Positions 7,811-16,133 of a DNA stretch of 64,000 nt are shown one piece after another (position 1 is the first letter of the stretch; every line of letters begins with the position of its first letter). This DNA is from SCUB01 sp041918675 (GTDB lineage Bacteria; Pseudomonadota; Alphaproteobacteria; Rhizobiales; Xanthobacteraceae). The stretch covers positions 124,001-188,000 of the forward strand of contig JAYRVF010000011.1 in assembly GCA_041918675.1 (NCBI GenBank), read 5' to 3'. The notes under the pieces are model-generated. The model was not told where the DNA came from and did no database searches. It worked only from the letters and a program-made list of their open reading frames with translations. The position numbers and the translations under genes are program-made.

Positions 7811-8059
7811 ATGATCTACATTCTCGCGGGACTGCTGCCGCCCCTGGGGCTTCTCGTGAACGGGCAGCCGTTTTCGGCGATCCTGAACGTCGCGCTGATC
7901 GTCGTCTGCGTGCTGTTCGGGCTGCTCTTCCCGGTGCTGTTCTTCGTGCCATCCGCGCACGCCATCCTTGCCGTCTATATGAAGCGCGAGGATCGCAAGC
8001 ATCGTGAGATCGTCGAGGCGATCCGCGAGCACGGGCCGCCGCCGGGCTACAAGCCCTGA
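7811..8059 (+). CDS. Pmp3/YqaE-like small membrane protein (UPF0057 type)
   Basis: The 82-residue protein has two hydrophobic helices (about residues 3-18 and 25-55). The order GLLPPLGLL...ILNVALIVV...AHAILAVYMKRED resembles the Pmp3/YqaE proteolipids, which affect membrane potential and salt tolerance in yeast and plants. The ATG at 7811 is preceded by a strong GGAGGAGG. The C-terminal tail is charged and ends in a Pro-rich PPPGYKP. An intrinsic terminator follows at 8117. The family call rests on pattern similarity; the role in bacteria is poorly defined. Confidence 0.65.
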   Translation: MIYILAGLLPPLGLLVNGQPFSAILNVALIVVCVLFGLLFPVLFFVPSAHAILAVYMKREDRKHREIVEAIREHGPPPGYKP

Positions 8060-8116
8060 GTGTGAACCCTTCACATCGCGTCGCCGACCTGACGCGCGGG
8101 CACTCCGCCCGCGCCG

Positions 8117-8138
8117 CGCGCCGTTCGGCGCGGTTTTT
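8117..8138 (+). terminator. intrinsic terminator after the Pmp3-like gene
   Basis: CGCGCC-GTTC-GGCGCG forms a tight hairpin followed by G and five T residues. It lies 57 nt past the stop at 8059 and upstream of guaB, so guaB needs its own promoter between 8139 and 8320. Confidence 0.75.
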
Positions 8139-8320
8139 CGCCCGTCCGCGGCCGATTTCGCAAACGGAAACGGCCCCAACGCGCGCTTTCCCGTGCATAG
8201 CGCGGCGCGCTCTAGGATTCATTCCGCCCCCGTGCTAACGACACCCGCCAACCCACACGTGGGATCAGCGATTCGGGGCCGACGCGCGAGGCGATCCGGC
8301 CGGGCGGGATGGAGTTGGCG

Positions 8321-9820
<1,500 letters not shown>

Positions 9821-9870
9821 GGCCGGGCCGTCCTTGGCGCGCGAACGGGCTTGAGACAGGCGAGGGGCCG

Positions 9871-10440
9871 ATGCGGCCACGCGAATGGTTGCTCAAACCA
9901 GCCGTCGTGATCGCGGCCGTGATTGCCGCGCTCGTTCCCTACCTCGTCATGCTCCTTTATACCGTGCCGCGCCTTGCCGCTGGCGCGGGAGGCATGGCGA
10001 TGTTCGACATGCGCCCGCGCGGCTACACGCACGCCGAAGCGATCGCCTATCTGCGCGCGCTGACGCCGTCGGCGCGGGAGTTCTATCTGACGACGCAGCA
10101 TGGGATCGATACGCCGTTTCCGGTGCTGCTGGCGCTCGCGACCGGGCTGGCGATCGCCTATCTGACGCGGCCGGGCGAGCCGGGCATGGTCGCGCCGCCG
10201 GCGGGCTTGCGGAAGCTCCTCATTTTCGTCGTCTGTCCGCTGATGGCGATGCTCGATCTTGCCGAGAACCACGCCGTCGCCGCGATGCTGCGCCTGGAGC
10301 CGGCGCGCGTGAGCGAAAGCATGGTCGCGGCGGCGAGCATGCTCACCGTCGCCAAGTCGCTGATGGTGACGGTCGGCTTGACCAGCCTCGTCGTGATCGG
10401 CGGCATGGTCGCGATCCGGCGATGGCGCTCGCGCGATTAG
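9871..10440 (+). CDS. hypothetical four-helix membrane protein
   Basis: The 189-residue protein has predicted membrane spans near residues 9-33, 83-100, 118-136 and 160-182, with an extracytoplasmic loop of ~50 residues after the first. I recognise no family motif. It starts 50 nt after guaB in the same direction and may be read through from it. Codon use is like its neighbours. The start ATG follows GAGGGGCCG, an acceptable ribosome-binding site. The function is unknown. Confidence 0.7.
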   Translation: MRPREWLLKPAVVIAAVIAALVPYLVMLLYTVPRLAAGAGGMAMFDMRPRGYTHAEAIAYLRALTPSAREFYLTTQHGIDTPFPVLLALATGLAIAYLTRPGEPGMVAPPAGLRKLLIFVVCPLMAMLDLAENHAVAAMLRLEPARVSESMVAAASMLTVAKSLMVTVGLTSLVVIGGMVAIRRWRSRD

Positions 10441-10452
10441 CCGGCGGCGGGT

Positions 10453-10551
10453 TCAACCCGCGGCAAGGCTGATGGTGACGGCGGCCGCGCTCACGATCGT
10501 CGCGCCGAAGAGCGTGGCGGCGACCGTCAGGCGAAGCATCATCTGGTTCAT
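10453..10551 (-). CDS. putative 32-residue single-helix membrane peptide
   Basis: On the minus strand an ATG at 10551 preceded by GAGGGAGATGACCG encodes MNQMMLRLTVAATLFGATIV and a further hydrophobic tail ending in AAG. It is one potential transmembrane or signal-like helix. It begins 52 nt downstream of the 10604-11344 membrane gene on the same strand. Both genes have the same GACCG-ATG start context, which suggests a two-gene transcript. There is no known family. Confidence 0.45.
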   Translation of the reverse strand: MNQMMLRLTVAATLFGATIVSAAAVTISLAAG

Positions 10552-10603
10552 CGGTCATCTCCCTCGCGTCGCGATTTGAATTCGAAGTCCCGCCGGCGCG
10601 GTG

Positions 10604-11344
10604 TCACAGCGCGCGGTAGCGGATGGCAAAACCGTCGACCGGCTCGGCGCGGTCTGGCGCGCCGCTTCCGGCCTTGGCGAAAGCGTCGACCTGATGCCAC
10701 GGACCGAATTCGTCCGACGGGCTCGGCTCGCGCGCCAGGCGCAGCCTGAACAGGCGCGAGGGTTCCCCCGGCAGATTGAGCACGATCTTGCGATCGAGCG
10801 TGTCGACATCGATCGCGACGCGGCCGGCGACGATCATCTGGTCGTCGGGCGCCGGGCGCCAATCGCGCCGCAGGCGGGCGAGCGCGCTATGCTTGTCGCC
10901 GCGAAACTCGACCTGCGTCTCCTGATGCGGCACACGGTCGGCGATGGCGCGGGGAACGCGGATTTCAAACTCGATCGTGGGCGCGGCCGCGCCGATGCCG
11001 AGATGGCCCAGCGCCTCGCCGCGCAGACCATAGGCGGTCGTCGCCGCCGCGATCATCAGCGCCGAGAGCGCGAGCGCCCGCCGCGCCAGATCCCTCGTCG
11101 ACGGCCCGCCGGCGCGGGCGAAGCCGTGTTCGAGGCCGCGCCCAATCCACAGCGCGAGCGCGATCGCCGCGGTCATGCCGAGCGCCGCGGCAATGACCGT
11201 CAACGCCGGCGTCAGGCGCGCGAGCGGCCAGGTGGCGCCAAGCATGACGAGGGGCGAGGGCTGCGCGGCCAGGAAGACCCGCGTCGCCAGCGCCGCGCTG
11301 GCGGCTCCGATCAATCCGGCGAATGCGGCGGCGAAATTTCCCAT
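10604..11344 (-). CDS. hypothetical membrane protein with C-terminal soluble domain
   Basis: The 246-residue protein has three or four hydrophobic helices in its first ~110 residues (near 3-20, 26-60 and 85-108). A soluble ~135-residue beta-rich domain follows, with repeated acidic and hydrophobic alternation (TIEFEIRVPR, MIVAGRVAIDVDTLDRKIVLN). The topology suggests a periplasmic C-terminal domain tethered to the inner membrane. I do not recognise the family. The ATG at 11344 is chosen because the upstream frame is low-complexity Arg-rich sequence. Confidence 0.65.
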   Translation of the reverse strand: MGNFAAAFAGLIGAASAALATRVFLAAQPSPLVMLGATWPLARLTPALTVIAAALGMTAAIALALWIGRGLEHGFARAGGPSTRDLARRALALSALMIAAATTAYGLRGEALGHLGIGAAAPTIEFEIRVPRAIADRVPHQETQVEFRGDKHSALARLRRDWRPAPDDQMIVAGRVAIDVDTLDRKIVLNLPGEPSRLFRLRLAREPSPSDEFGPWHQVDAFAKAGSGAPDRAEPVDGFAIRYRAL

Positions 11345-11568
11345 CGGTCGTCTCTCATTTCGTGTCGACGCTCGGGTCCCGCGCTGGGCCGCGCGCCTGA
11401 TCGCGCAAGGCCTTCCGGAGCGAGGCGGGGCCCGCGCAGGCGTCGTTTTCATGCATTGGTCGCGCGGGGCGGCGACCGGGTTCACACCGGGTCGAGGAAT
11501 GCCGGCGGCGGGGGCGGCGCGCCTTGCCACGGGCGCGTGGACGGGCAATGCTGCCCTCGGATCACGAC

Positions 11569-11595
11569 GATCCTGGATCGAATCGATCCAGGATC
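11569..11595. repeat. perfect 12-bp inverted repeat with 3-nt spacer
   Basis: GATCCTGGATCG-AAT-CGATCCAGGATC is perfectly symmetrical and could fold into a stable hairpin or bind a dimeric regulator. No U-tract follows on either strand, so a terminator role is unlikely. Confidence 0.85.
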
Positions 11596-11609
11596 GCGAG
11601 CGTGATAGA

Positions 11610-11644
11610 GAGTCTTGAGTCTCGAGTCTTGAGTCTAAAGTCCA
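11610..11644. repeat. five 7-bp tandem units
   Basis: Units read GAGTCTT, GAGTCTC, GAGTCTT, GAGTCTA, AAGTCCA. They begin 14 nt after the inverted repeat and about 90 nt upstream of the MAPEG gene. Confidence 0.75.
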
Positions 11645-11733
11645 ATGAACTGGAGCATGATGTCGTCCGAAAGCCGCCGCGCGCTTTTCGGCGTCATGCA
11701 CCAAGCGTCGCGACGCGCGAACAAGGGGCGAAC

Positions 11734-12156
11734 ATGTCGATTCAGGCCGTGCTGCTTCCCGTCTTCCTTCTCGTGGGGCTGACTTTCTACATACTGTTCG
11801 TGACGGCGTGGCTGCGCTACCGGGCGGTCAAGGAGGGCGAGACCAAGGTGCGCGACATCGCGCTCGGACAGCCGAACTGGCCCTCGCGAACGATGCAATA
11901 CGGCAACGCCTATTCCAACCAGTTGCAATTGCCGGTGCTGTTCTACGTGCTGGTGGCGTTCGCGCTGCTGCTCCACAAGACCGACACGCTGTTCATCGTG
12001 ATGTCGTGGGTGTTCGTCGGGCTGCGCTACGCCCATGCCTATATCCACATCACGTCGAATTACGTGCCGAACCGCTTCAGCACCTTCGTCGCGGGCACGC
12101 TGCTGCTGATCGTGATGTGGCTGGTGTTCGCGGTGCGCGTGCTGTTCGCGTTTTAG
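11734..12156 (+). CDS. MAPEG family membrane protein
   Basis: The 140-residue protein has four predicted membrane helices and the MAPEG pattern QYGNAYSNQLQLPVLFYVLV and LRYAHAYIHITSNYVPNR. MAPEG proteins (membrane-associated proteins in eicosanoid and glutathione metabolism) are trimeric; bacterial members are mostly uncharacterised and some conjugate glutathione. The ATG at 11734 follows AAGGGGCGA. Its 3' end overlaps by 4 nt the convergent gene at 12153. Confidence 0.85.
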   Translation: MSIQAVLLPVFLLVGLTFYILFVTAWLRYRAVKEGETKVRDIALGQPNWPSRTMQYGNAYSNQLQLPVLFYVLVAFALLLHKTDTLFIVMSWVFVGLRYAHAYIHITSNYVPNRFSTFVAGTLLLIVMWLVFAVRVLFAF

Positions 12157-12638
12157 GCCGGCCGCGCGCGGCGGCCGCGGGTGAGGGCGAAGCCGTCGCG
12201 CATGTTCAGCGCGATCAAGGTGAGATTGACGAGACCGGCGATCAATTCGACGGCCTGGATCGCGAGGAACCATGAGCCGAAATCGCCGCGCGCCGAAAGC
12301 ACGGCGAGCGCGATCGCCGAAGGCGCCAGCACGACGACGCCGTTGGCGCCGATGAAGGGCATCCGCCGCTTCTTGGCGAGAATGATCGGCGCGATCGATT
12401 TGCCGCCGAGCACGAAGCCGCTGATGCCGGTGAGCGCGATCGAGGGCACCAGGATCAGGAGGCCCCAGGCGATCGCCTGTTTGACCGTCACGATGGCGGC
12501 GGTCGAGCCGAAGATCTCGACCGTCACGGTTGAAACCCAGAAGGTCAGGATGGTGACGAAGGCGATGCCGCCGGCGATGGGATGGATCTTCTGGAACCAT
12601 TTCCGCCGCGCCTGACGCGCGGATGTCGTCTCACTCAT
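12153..12638 (-). CDS. hypothetical four-helix membrane protein, co-transcribed with marR
   Basis: The 161-residue protein has four membrane helices (near 23-45, 53-78, 95-117 and 124-145) with a positively charged N-terminus (RQARRKWFQKIHP). I do not recognise a characterised family. Its ATG at 12638 overlaps the stop of the MarR gene by 8 nt (ATGAGTGA), so the two are almost certainly translated from one mRNA. This protein is the likely main target of that regulator. A small transporter-like or redox membrane role is possible but not shown. Confidence 0.75.
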   Translation of the reverse strand: MSETTSARQARRKWFQKIHPIAGGIAFVTILTFWVSTVTVEIFGSTAAIVTVKQAIAWGLLILVPSIALTGISGFVLGGKSIAPIILAKKRRMPFIGANGVVVLAPSAIALAVLSARGDFGSWFLAIQAVELIAGLVNLTLIALNMRDGFALTRGRRARPA

Positions 12639-13134
12639 CGTCCACCTCCATGGATGCGCCGGCTGGCGCACGCGCGGGTTCGAGCTTCGCGCGCAGCGTC
12701 CGCATCACCGCGAGCGCGTTCTCGGCGTCGGATTGTTTGATGCCGGCGGCGAGCGTGTTCGCCCAGCGCGTCTGCAGGGCCGAGGCCTCGTCGTAGGCCT
12801 TGCGGCCTTTCTCCGTCAGTTCGACGAGCTTGGCGCGGCGATGGTGCGGGTTGGGCGCGAAGCAGACCATGCGCGCGCGCTCAAGATCGTTGACGACCCG
12901 CTGCACCGACTGCCGCGCGAGCCCCATATTGCGGGCGATGTGGGCGACGGGCAGGGGCCGGCCCGCCATCGCGACCGCGCCGATGACCTGCCAGCGCGCG
13001 CTGGTCAACTCGATCGGCGCGACGAGCTTGTCGCCGGCGGCGAGCAGACGTCCGTTGAGCCGGAAGGTCTCCAGCATCAACTCGGTCAGCGCGGCGGCGG
13101 TGGCCGTATGGCGGAGCGGAGCGCGGCGGTTCAT
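12631..13134 (-). CDS. MarR family transcriptional regulator
   Basis: The 167-residue protein has the MarR winged-helix layout: LTSARWQVIGAVAMAGRPLP for the first helices, HIARNMGLARQSVQRVVNDL as the helix-turn-helix, and a wing with FAPNPHHRRAKLVELTEKG. MarR dimers bind palindromes and usually repress their own operon until a ligand binds. A perfect inverted repeat lies 17-36 nt upstream of its start. No ribosome-binding site precedes the ATG at 13134, and the predicted transcription start falls on it. The downstream partner is a small membrane protein. Confidence 0.88.
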   Translation of the reverse strand: MNRRAPLRHTATAAALTELMLETFRLNGRLLAAGDKLVAPIELTSARWQVIGAVAMAGRPLPVAHIARNMGLARQSVQRVVNDLERARMVCFAPNPHHRRAKLVELTEKGRKAYDEASALQTRWANTLAAGIKQSDAENALAVMRTLRAKLEPARAPAGASMEVDDE

Positions 13135-13140
13135 GACGGT

Positions 13141-13169
13141 GGACTACCAAATTGACAATGTGCTGTCAA
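13141..13169 (-). promoter_or_regulatory. predicted marR promoter overlapping its operator
   Basis: On the minus strand TTGACA (13169-13164) and TAGTCC (13146-13141) are 17 nt apart. The -35 hexamer lies inside the operator palindrome, and the start of transcription would fall at about 13134, the A of the marR ATG. Confidence 0.45.
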
Positions 13170-13170
13170 T
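13151..13170. promoter_or_regulatory. probable MarR operator palindrome
   Basis: ATTGACA-N6-TGTCAAT is a perfect 7+7 inverted repeat, the size and AT-rich type bound by MarR dimers. It overlaps the predicted -35 element of the marR operon. Confidence 0.6.
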
Positions 13171-13231
13171 ATGGACGGCGGCGTTGGAGCGCTGGCTGGC
13201 GTTTTCGGCGGCGATGTGGGAGAGGGTCCCG

Positions 13232-14530
13232 ATGACACCCGCCGCACGTCTTTCCGCCGCGATCGAGATCCTCGACGCCATCGACAGCCAGCGCATTCCC
13301 GCCGCCAACGCGCTCAAGGAGTGGGGCGTGGCGCATCGCTTCGCCGGTTCGGGAGACCGCGCCGCGCTCGCCGGGCTGGTCTACGACACGCTGAGGCGGC
13401 GCGCGTCGTCGGCCTGGATCATGGGCGAGGACACGCCGCGCGCGCGGCTGATCGGCATGCTCGCGCTCGAACGCGGCATGCGCGCGGACGCGATCGCGCG
13501 CCTGTGCGACGGCTCGCGCTTCGCGCCGGAGCCGCTGACGGAGACCGAGCGCGCCGCGCTCGCGGCCGCCTCGCTCGACGGCGCGCCGCCGCATGTCGTC
13601 GGCGACTATCCCGAATGGCTCGATCCCTTTTTCGCCGCCGCGTTCGGACGGGAGCGGGCCGAGGAAGGCGCGGCGATGGCGCGCCGCGCGCCGCTGGACC
13701 TGCGGGTCAATCTCCTCAAGGCCCGCCGCGATGATGTCGCGGCCTCGCTGCGCCATCTCGGCGCGTCGCCGACGCCGTGGTCGCCCTGGGGACTGCGGAT
13801 CGCGCTCGACGCCGACGCGCGCAGCCCCGGCATCAACGCCGAGCCCGATTTCATCAAGGGCAAGATCGAGGTTCAGGACGAGGGGTCGCAGCTCGTCGCG
13901 CTGTTCTCGGCCGCGCGGCCGGGCGAGCGCGTCGTCGACCTGTGCGCCGGGGCGGGCGGCAAGACGCTCGCGCTCGCGGCGATGATGGCCAACCAGGGCC
14001 GGATCGTCGCGACCGATAGCGACAAACGCCGCCTCGCGCCGATCCACGAGCGGCTCACCCGCGCGGGCGCGCGCTGCGTCGAGGTGCGCACGCCCCGCGG
14101 CGCGGCCGATCCGCTCGCCGACCTTGGCGGCCAGGCCGATCTCGTGCTGATCGACGCGCCCTGCAGCGGCACCGGCACCTGGCGTCGCAATCCCGACGCC
14201 AAATGGCGGATGCGTCCGGGCGCGCTCGACGAGCGGATCAAGGATCAGGTCGCGGTGCTCGACCGCGCCGCGACTCTCGTCGCGCCGGGCGGACGTATCG
14301 TCTATGCGACCTGCTCGGTGCTCGCGGCCGAGAACGAGGACCAGATCGCGGCGTTCCGCGCGCGCCATGCCGGCTTCGCGATCGAACCGCCGGCGGAGTG
14401 GGCGCGCGTTGAAGGGGCGGGCGCGGACGCGTTTCTGGCGGCGGCGCGGGCGGACGGCGCCGGTGTTCGGATGACGCCGCGCCGCACCGGAACCGACGGC
14501 TTCTTCGTCGCGGTGGCGCGCCGGACCTAG
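13232..14530 (+). CDS. RsmB/NOL1/NOP2/Sun family RNA (cytosine-5) methyltransferase
   Basis: The 432-residue protein has an N-terminal NusB-like helical domain (about 1-140) and a Rossmann methyltransferase domain. IEVQDEGSQLVALF lies near 210, the SAM loop VDLCAGAGGKTLALA near 236, and DAPCSGTGTWRRNPDAKWR near 307 contains the PCxGTG cysteine. YATCSVLAAEN near 358 carries the nucleophilic cysteine of TCS. Relatives methylate C967 of 16S rRNA. The ATG at 13232 is preceded by GGGAGAGGG. The name rsmB is withheld because alphaproteobacteria carry more than one Sun-family paralogue. Confidence 0.85.
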   Translation: MTPAARLSAAIEILDAIDSQRIPAANALKEWGVAHRFAGSGDRAALAGLVYDTLRRRASSAWIMGEDTPRARLIGMLALERGMRADAIARLCDGSRFAPEPLTETERAALAAASLDGAPPHVVGDYPEWLDPFFAAAFGRERAEEGAAMARRAPLDLRVNLLKARRDDVAASLRHLGASPTPWSPWGLRIALDADARSPGINAEPDFIKGKIEVQDEGSQLVALFSAARPGERVVDLCAGAGGKTLALAAMMANQGRIVATDSDKRRLAPIHERLTRAGARCVEVRTPRGAADPLADLGGQADLVLIDAPCSGTGTWRRNPDAKWRMRPGALDERIKDQVAVLDRAATLVAPGGRIVYATCSVLAAENEDQIAAFRARHAGFAIEPPAEWARVEGAGADAFLAAARADGAGVRMTPRRTGTDGFFVAVARRT

Positions 14531-14660
14531 GGTCCGGGCGCGGACGCGGTTGCCAAGAATACGCCGAGCCGTCAAATTTCCGGCGCGATCGGCTGGCGAA
14601 TCTCGCCCCTTCGCGCGAGTGCCTCGGCCGCGCCTCGGACGGCGACAGACTGGACGGATC

Positions 14661-15689
14661 ATGGAAGCTGAAAAAATCACCAAGCTCTTTCAGGCGGTCG
14701 GCGCGGCGCTGGCTCTGCCGGCGGCGGCGGCCGGCGTCTACACCGTCTACCGGACGAACTTTTCGCCCGATACGGCCTGCCAGAATCTGCGCGCCTCGAT
14801 CGTGTCGACCATGGAAAAGAACGTCGGGCTCGACGCCAAGAAGGCGCTGCTGAAGAAGGACGTGGAGGATTTCAACAAGAATTGCGGCGAGGTCGATCCG
14901 GCGGCGCGGGAGATGTTTCAGGCGGTCCTGGAGGGGAGGGCCTCGATCGGCGACCTTTCGGCCAAGGGGCAGGCGCCGGCGCGCCCGTCCGCGGTCGCAG
15001 CGGTTCCCCCGGTCAATCATCCGGCCGCGCAAGGCATGAGCCAGCCGGCCGCCGCGCCCGTTCAAGTCGCGCCGCAGGTCGGCGGGCAGGTCGCCGCGCC
15101 GGTCGCGATGCAGCCAGCTCCGGCACCGGTCGCGCCCGCGCAGCCGCCGGCGCAGCAGGTGCCGTCCTCCTATGCGGCGCCTCAGCCACCCATCCAGGCG
15201 CAGCCGCCAATGGCAGCTCCGATGGCCGCTCCAATGGCCGCGCCGTCGCCCACGCCTCAGCCGATGCCCGCGCAGCAGGTCCGGCCCGCCGCGCCGACGG
15301 TCCCCGCCAAGACCGCCCAACCGGCCGCTACCGGGCAGGCGCCGCAGCTTCCAGGGCAGACCAAGGTCGCGGCCAAACCGCCGTCCGCCCAGCAGGGCGA
15401 GACCCGCGGCTGGGTCGTGCTCGCGCGCCGCGAGGGCATCCGCCGCGCCGAGGTCTATTTCGACGGCTTCCAGTTTTCGCTGACGTCGTTTCCGCCGCCG
15501 GGAACCATCCTGACCGCGCGCGTGGCGGTTCCGATTCTGGCGGACATCAATCCGCGCCCGGAGCGGGGCGCGCCGCCGGTTACCCCCGCGCCGCAGGGCA
15601 CGGTGAAGCAGGGCGCCTGCGTCAAGGTTCTGTCGACGCGGGCGGGAATCGGACGGCTCTGGGGCGAAGTAGTGTCGACGCGTTGCTAA
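14661..15689 (+). CDS. hypothetical membrane-anchored protein with Pro/Ala/Gln-rich linker
   Basis: The 342-residue protein has one N-terminal membrane helix (about 12-32) and a short helical segment with two cysteines (CQNLRAS, NKNCGE). A ~150-residue Pro/Ala/Gln-rich linker with three PMAA repeats follows. A folded C-terminal domain of ~90 residues (RGWVVLARREGIRRAEVYFD to the end at RC) completes it. It looks like a periplasm-spanning protein with a distal SH3-like or beta domain, but I recognise no family. The ATG at 14661 gives a sensible anchor. It lies 130 nt after the RsmB-like gene. Confidence 0.65.
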   Translation: MEAEKITKLFQAVGAALALPAAAAGVYTVYRTNFSPDTACQNLRASIVSTMEKNVGLDAKKALLKKDVEDFNKNCGEVDPAAREMFQAVLEGRASIGDLSAKGQAPARPSAVAAVPPVNHPAAQGMSQPAAAPVQVAPQVGGQVAAPVAMQPAPAPVAPAQPPAQQVPSSYAAPQPPIQAQPPMAAPMAAPMAAPSPTPQPMPAQQVRPAAPTVPAKTAQPAATGQAPQLPGQTKVAAKPPSAQQGETRGWVVLARREGIRRAEVYFDGFQFSLTSFPPPGTILTARVAVPILADINPRPERGAPPVTPAPQGTVKQGACVKVLSTRAGIGRLWGEVVSTRC

Positions 15690-16133
15690 GGGCGGGTCGG
15701 CGAAGCCACCGTGAGGCGGGCCGGCGAAGGCGCGGCAAGGCCGCGCGCGAGACGTGCGCGAGAGGCAGTCGAGAGCCAAGCTCATCTTTCGCCTGAACTT
15801 GAATTCGGGTCGAAAATGCCTTGTTTTCGTGAGGCATGTCCGGCAACGGCGACGTCCCGCGTCGACGATGCGCGCGCGGACTTGGAGCCCTCGCTCCGCC
15901 TCGAAGGCGCGCAGGGCCCGCGCTGCCCAAAGGATAGGGGGCACAATTCGGCTCCCGCTATTGCCGCCTCGCGGGCCGTCGCGTAATCGGAGCGGGCCGG
16001 CAGAGAGACTTCCCGGCGGCCACGGCGAAGTCGGGCCGCGTTGGCGGCCCGAGGCACGCAATTCCGAGACACGCAATTCCGAGACACGCAATTCAAAGAC
16101 ACGCAATCGAGATTGGTCACCGAAAATCAGTCC
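15690..16133. other. 444-nt gap upstream of guaA
   Basis: No gene was recognised. The distal 80 nt hold four 15-bp tandem repeats that stay open in the guaA frame back to a TTG at 16041. I looked for a purine-riboswitch-like three-way junction and did not see one. Confidence 0.5.
16055..16114. repeat. four 15-bp tandem repeats just upstream of guaA, in the guaA frame
   Basis: The unit CACGCAATTCCGAGA occurs twice perfectly, then as CACGCAATTCAAAGA and a degenerate fourth copy. Read in the guaA frame it would encode TQFRD repeats. It ends 19 nt before the guaA ATG. Confidence 0.9.

Larger units (their letters stand above)
11345..11733. other. 389-nt divergent intergenic region with hairpin and heptamer repeats
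   Basis: It separates two divergently transcribed membrane-protein genes and must hold both promoters. It contains a 12-bp inverted repeat at 11569-11595 and five 7-bp tandem units at 11610-11644. No gene was recognised. Confidence 0.5.

Noticed and set aside
8061..8075. TGTGAA-CCC-TTCACA as a CRP-type operator
   Set aside because: The half-site spacing is wrong for CRP/FNR (6-nt spacer expected), and the site directly follows a stop codon before a terminator.
15690..16133. Possible purine riboswitch before guaA
   Set aside because: I could not draw a conserved aptamer. The distal part is explained by tandem repeats.
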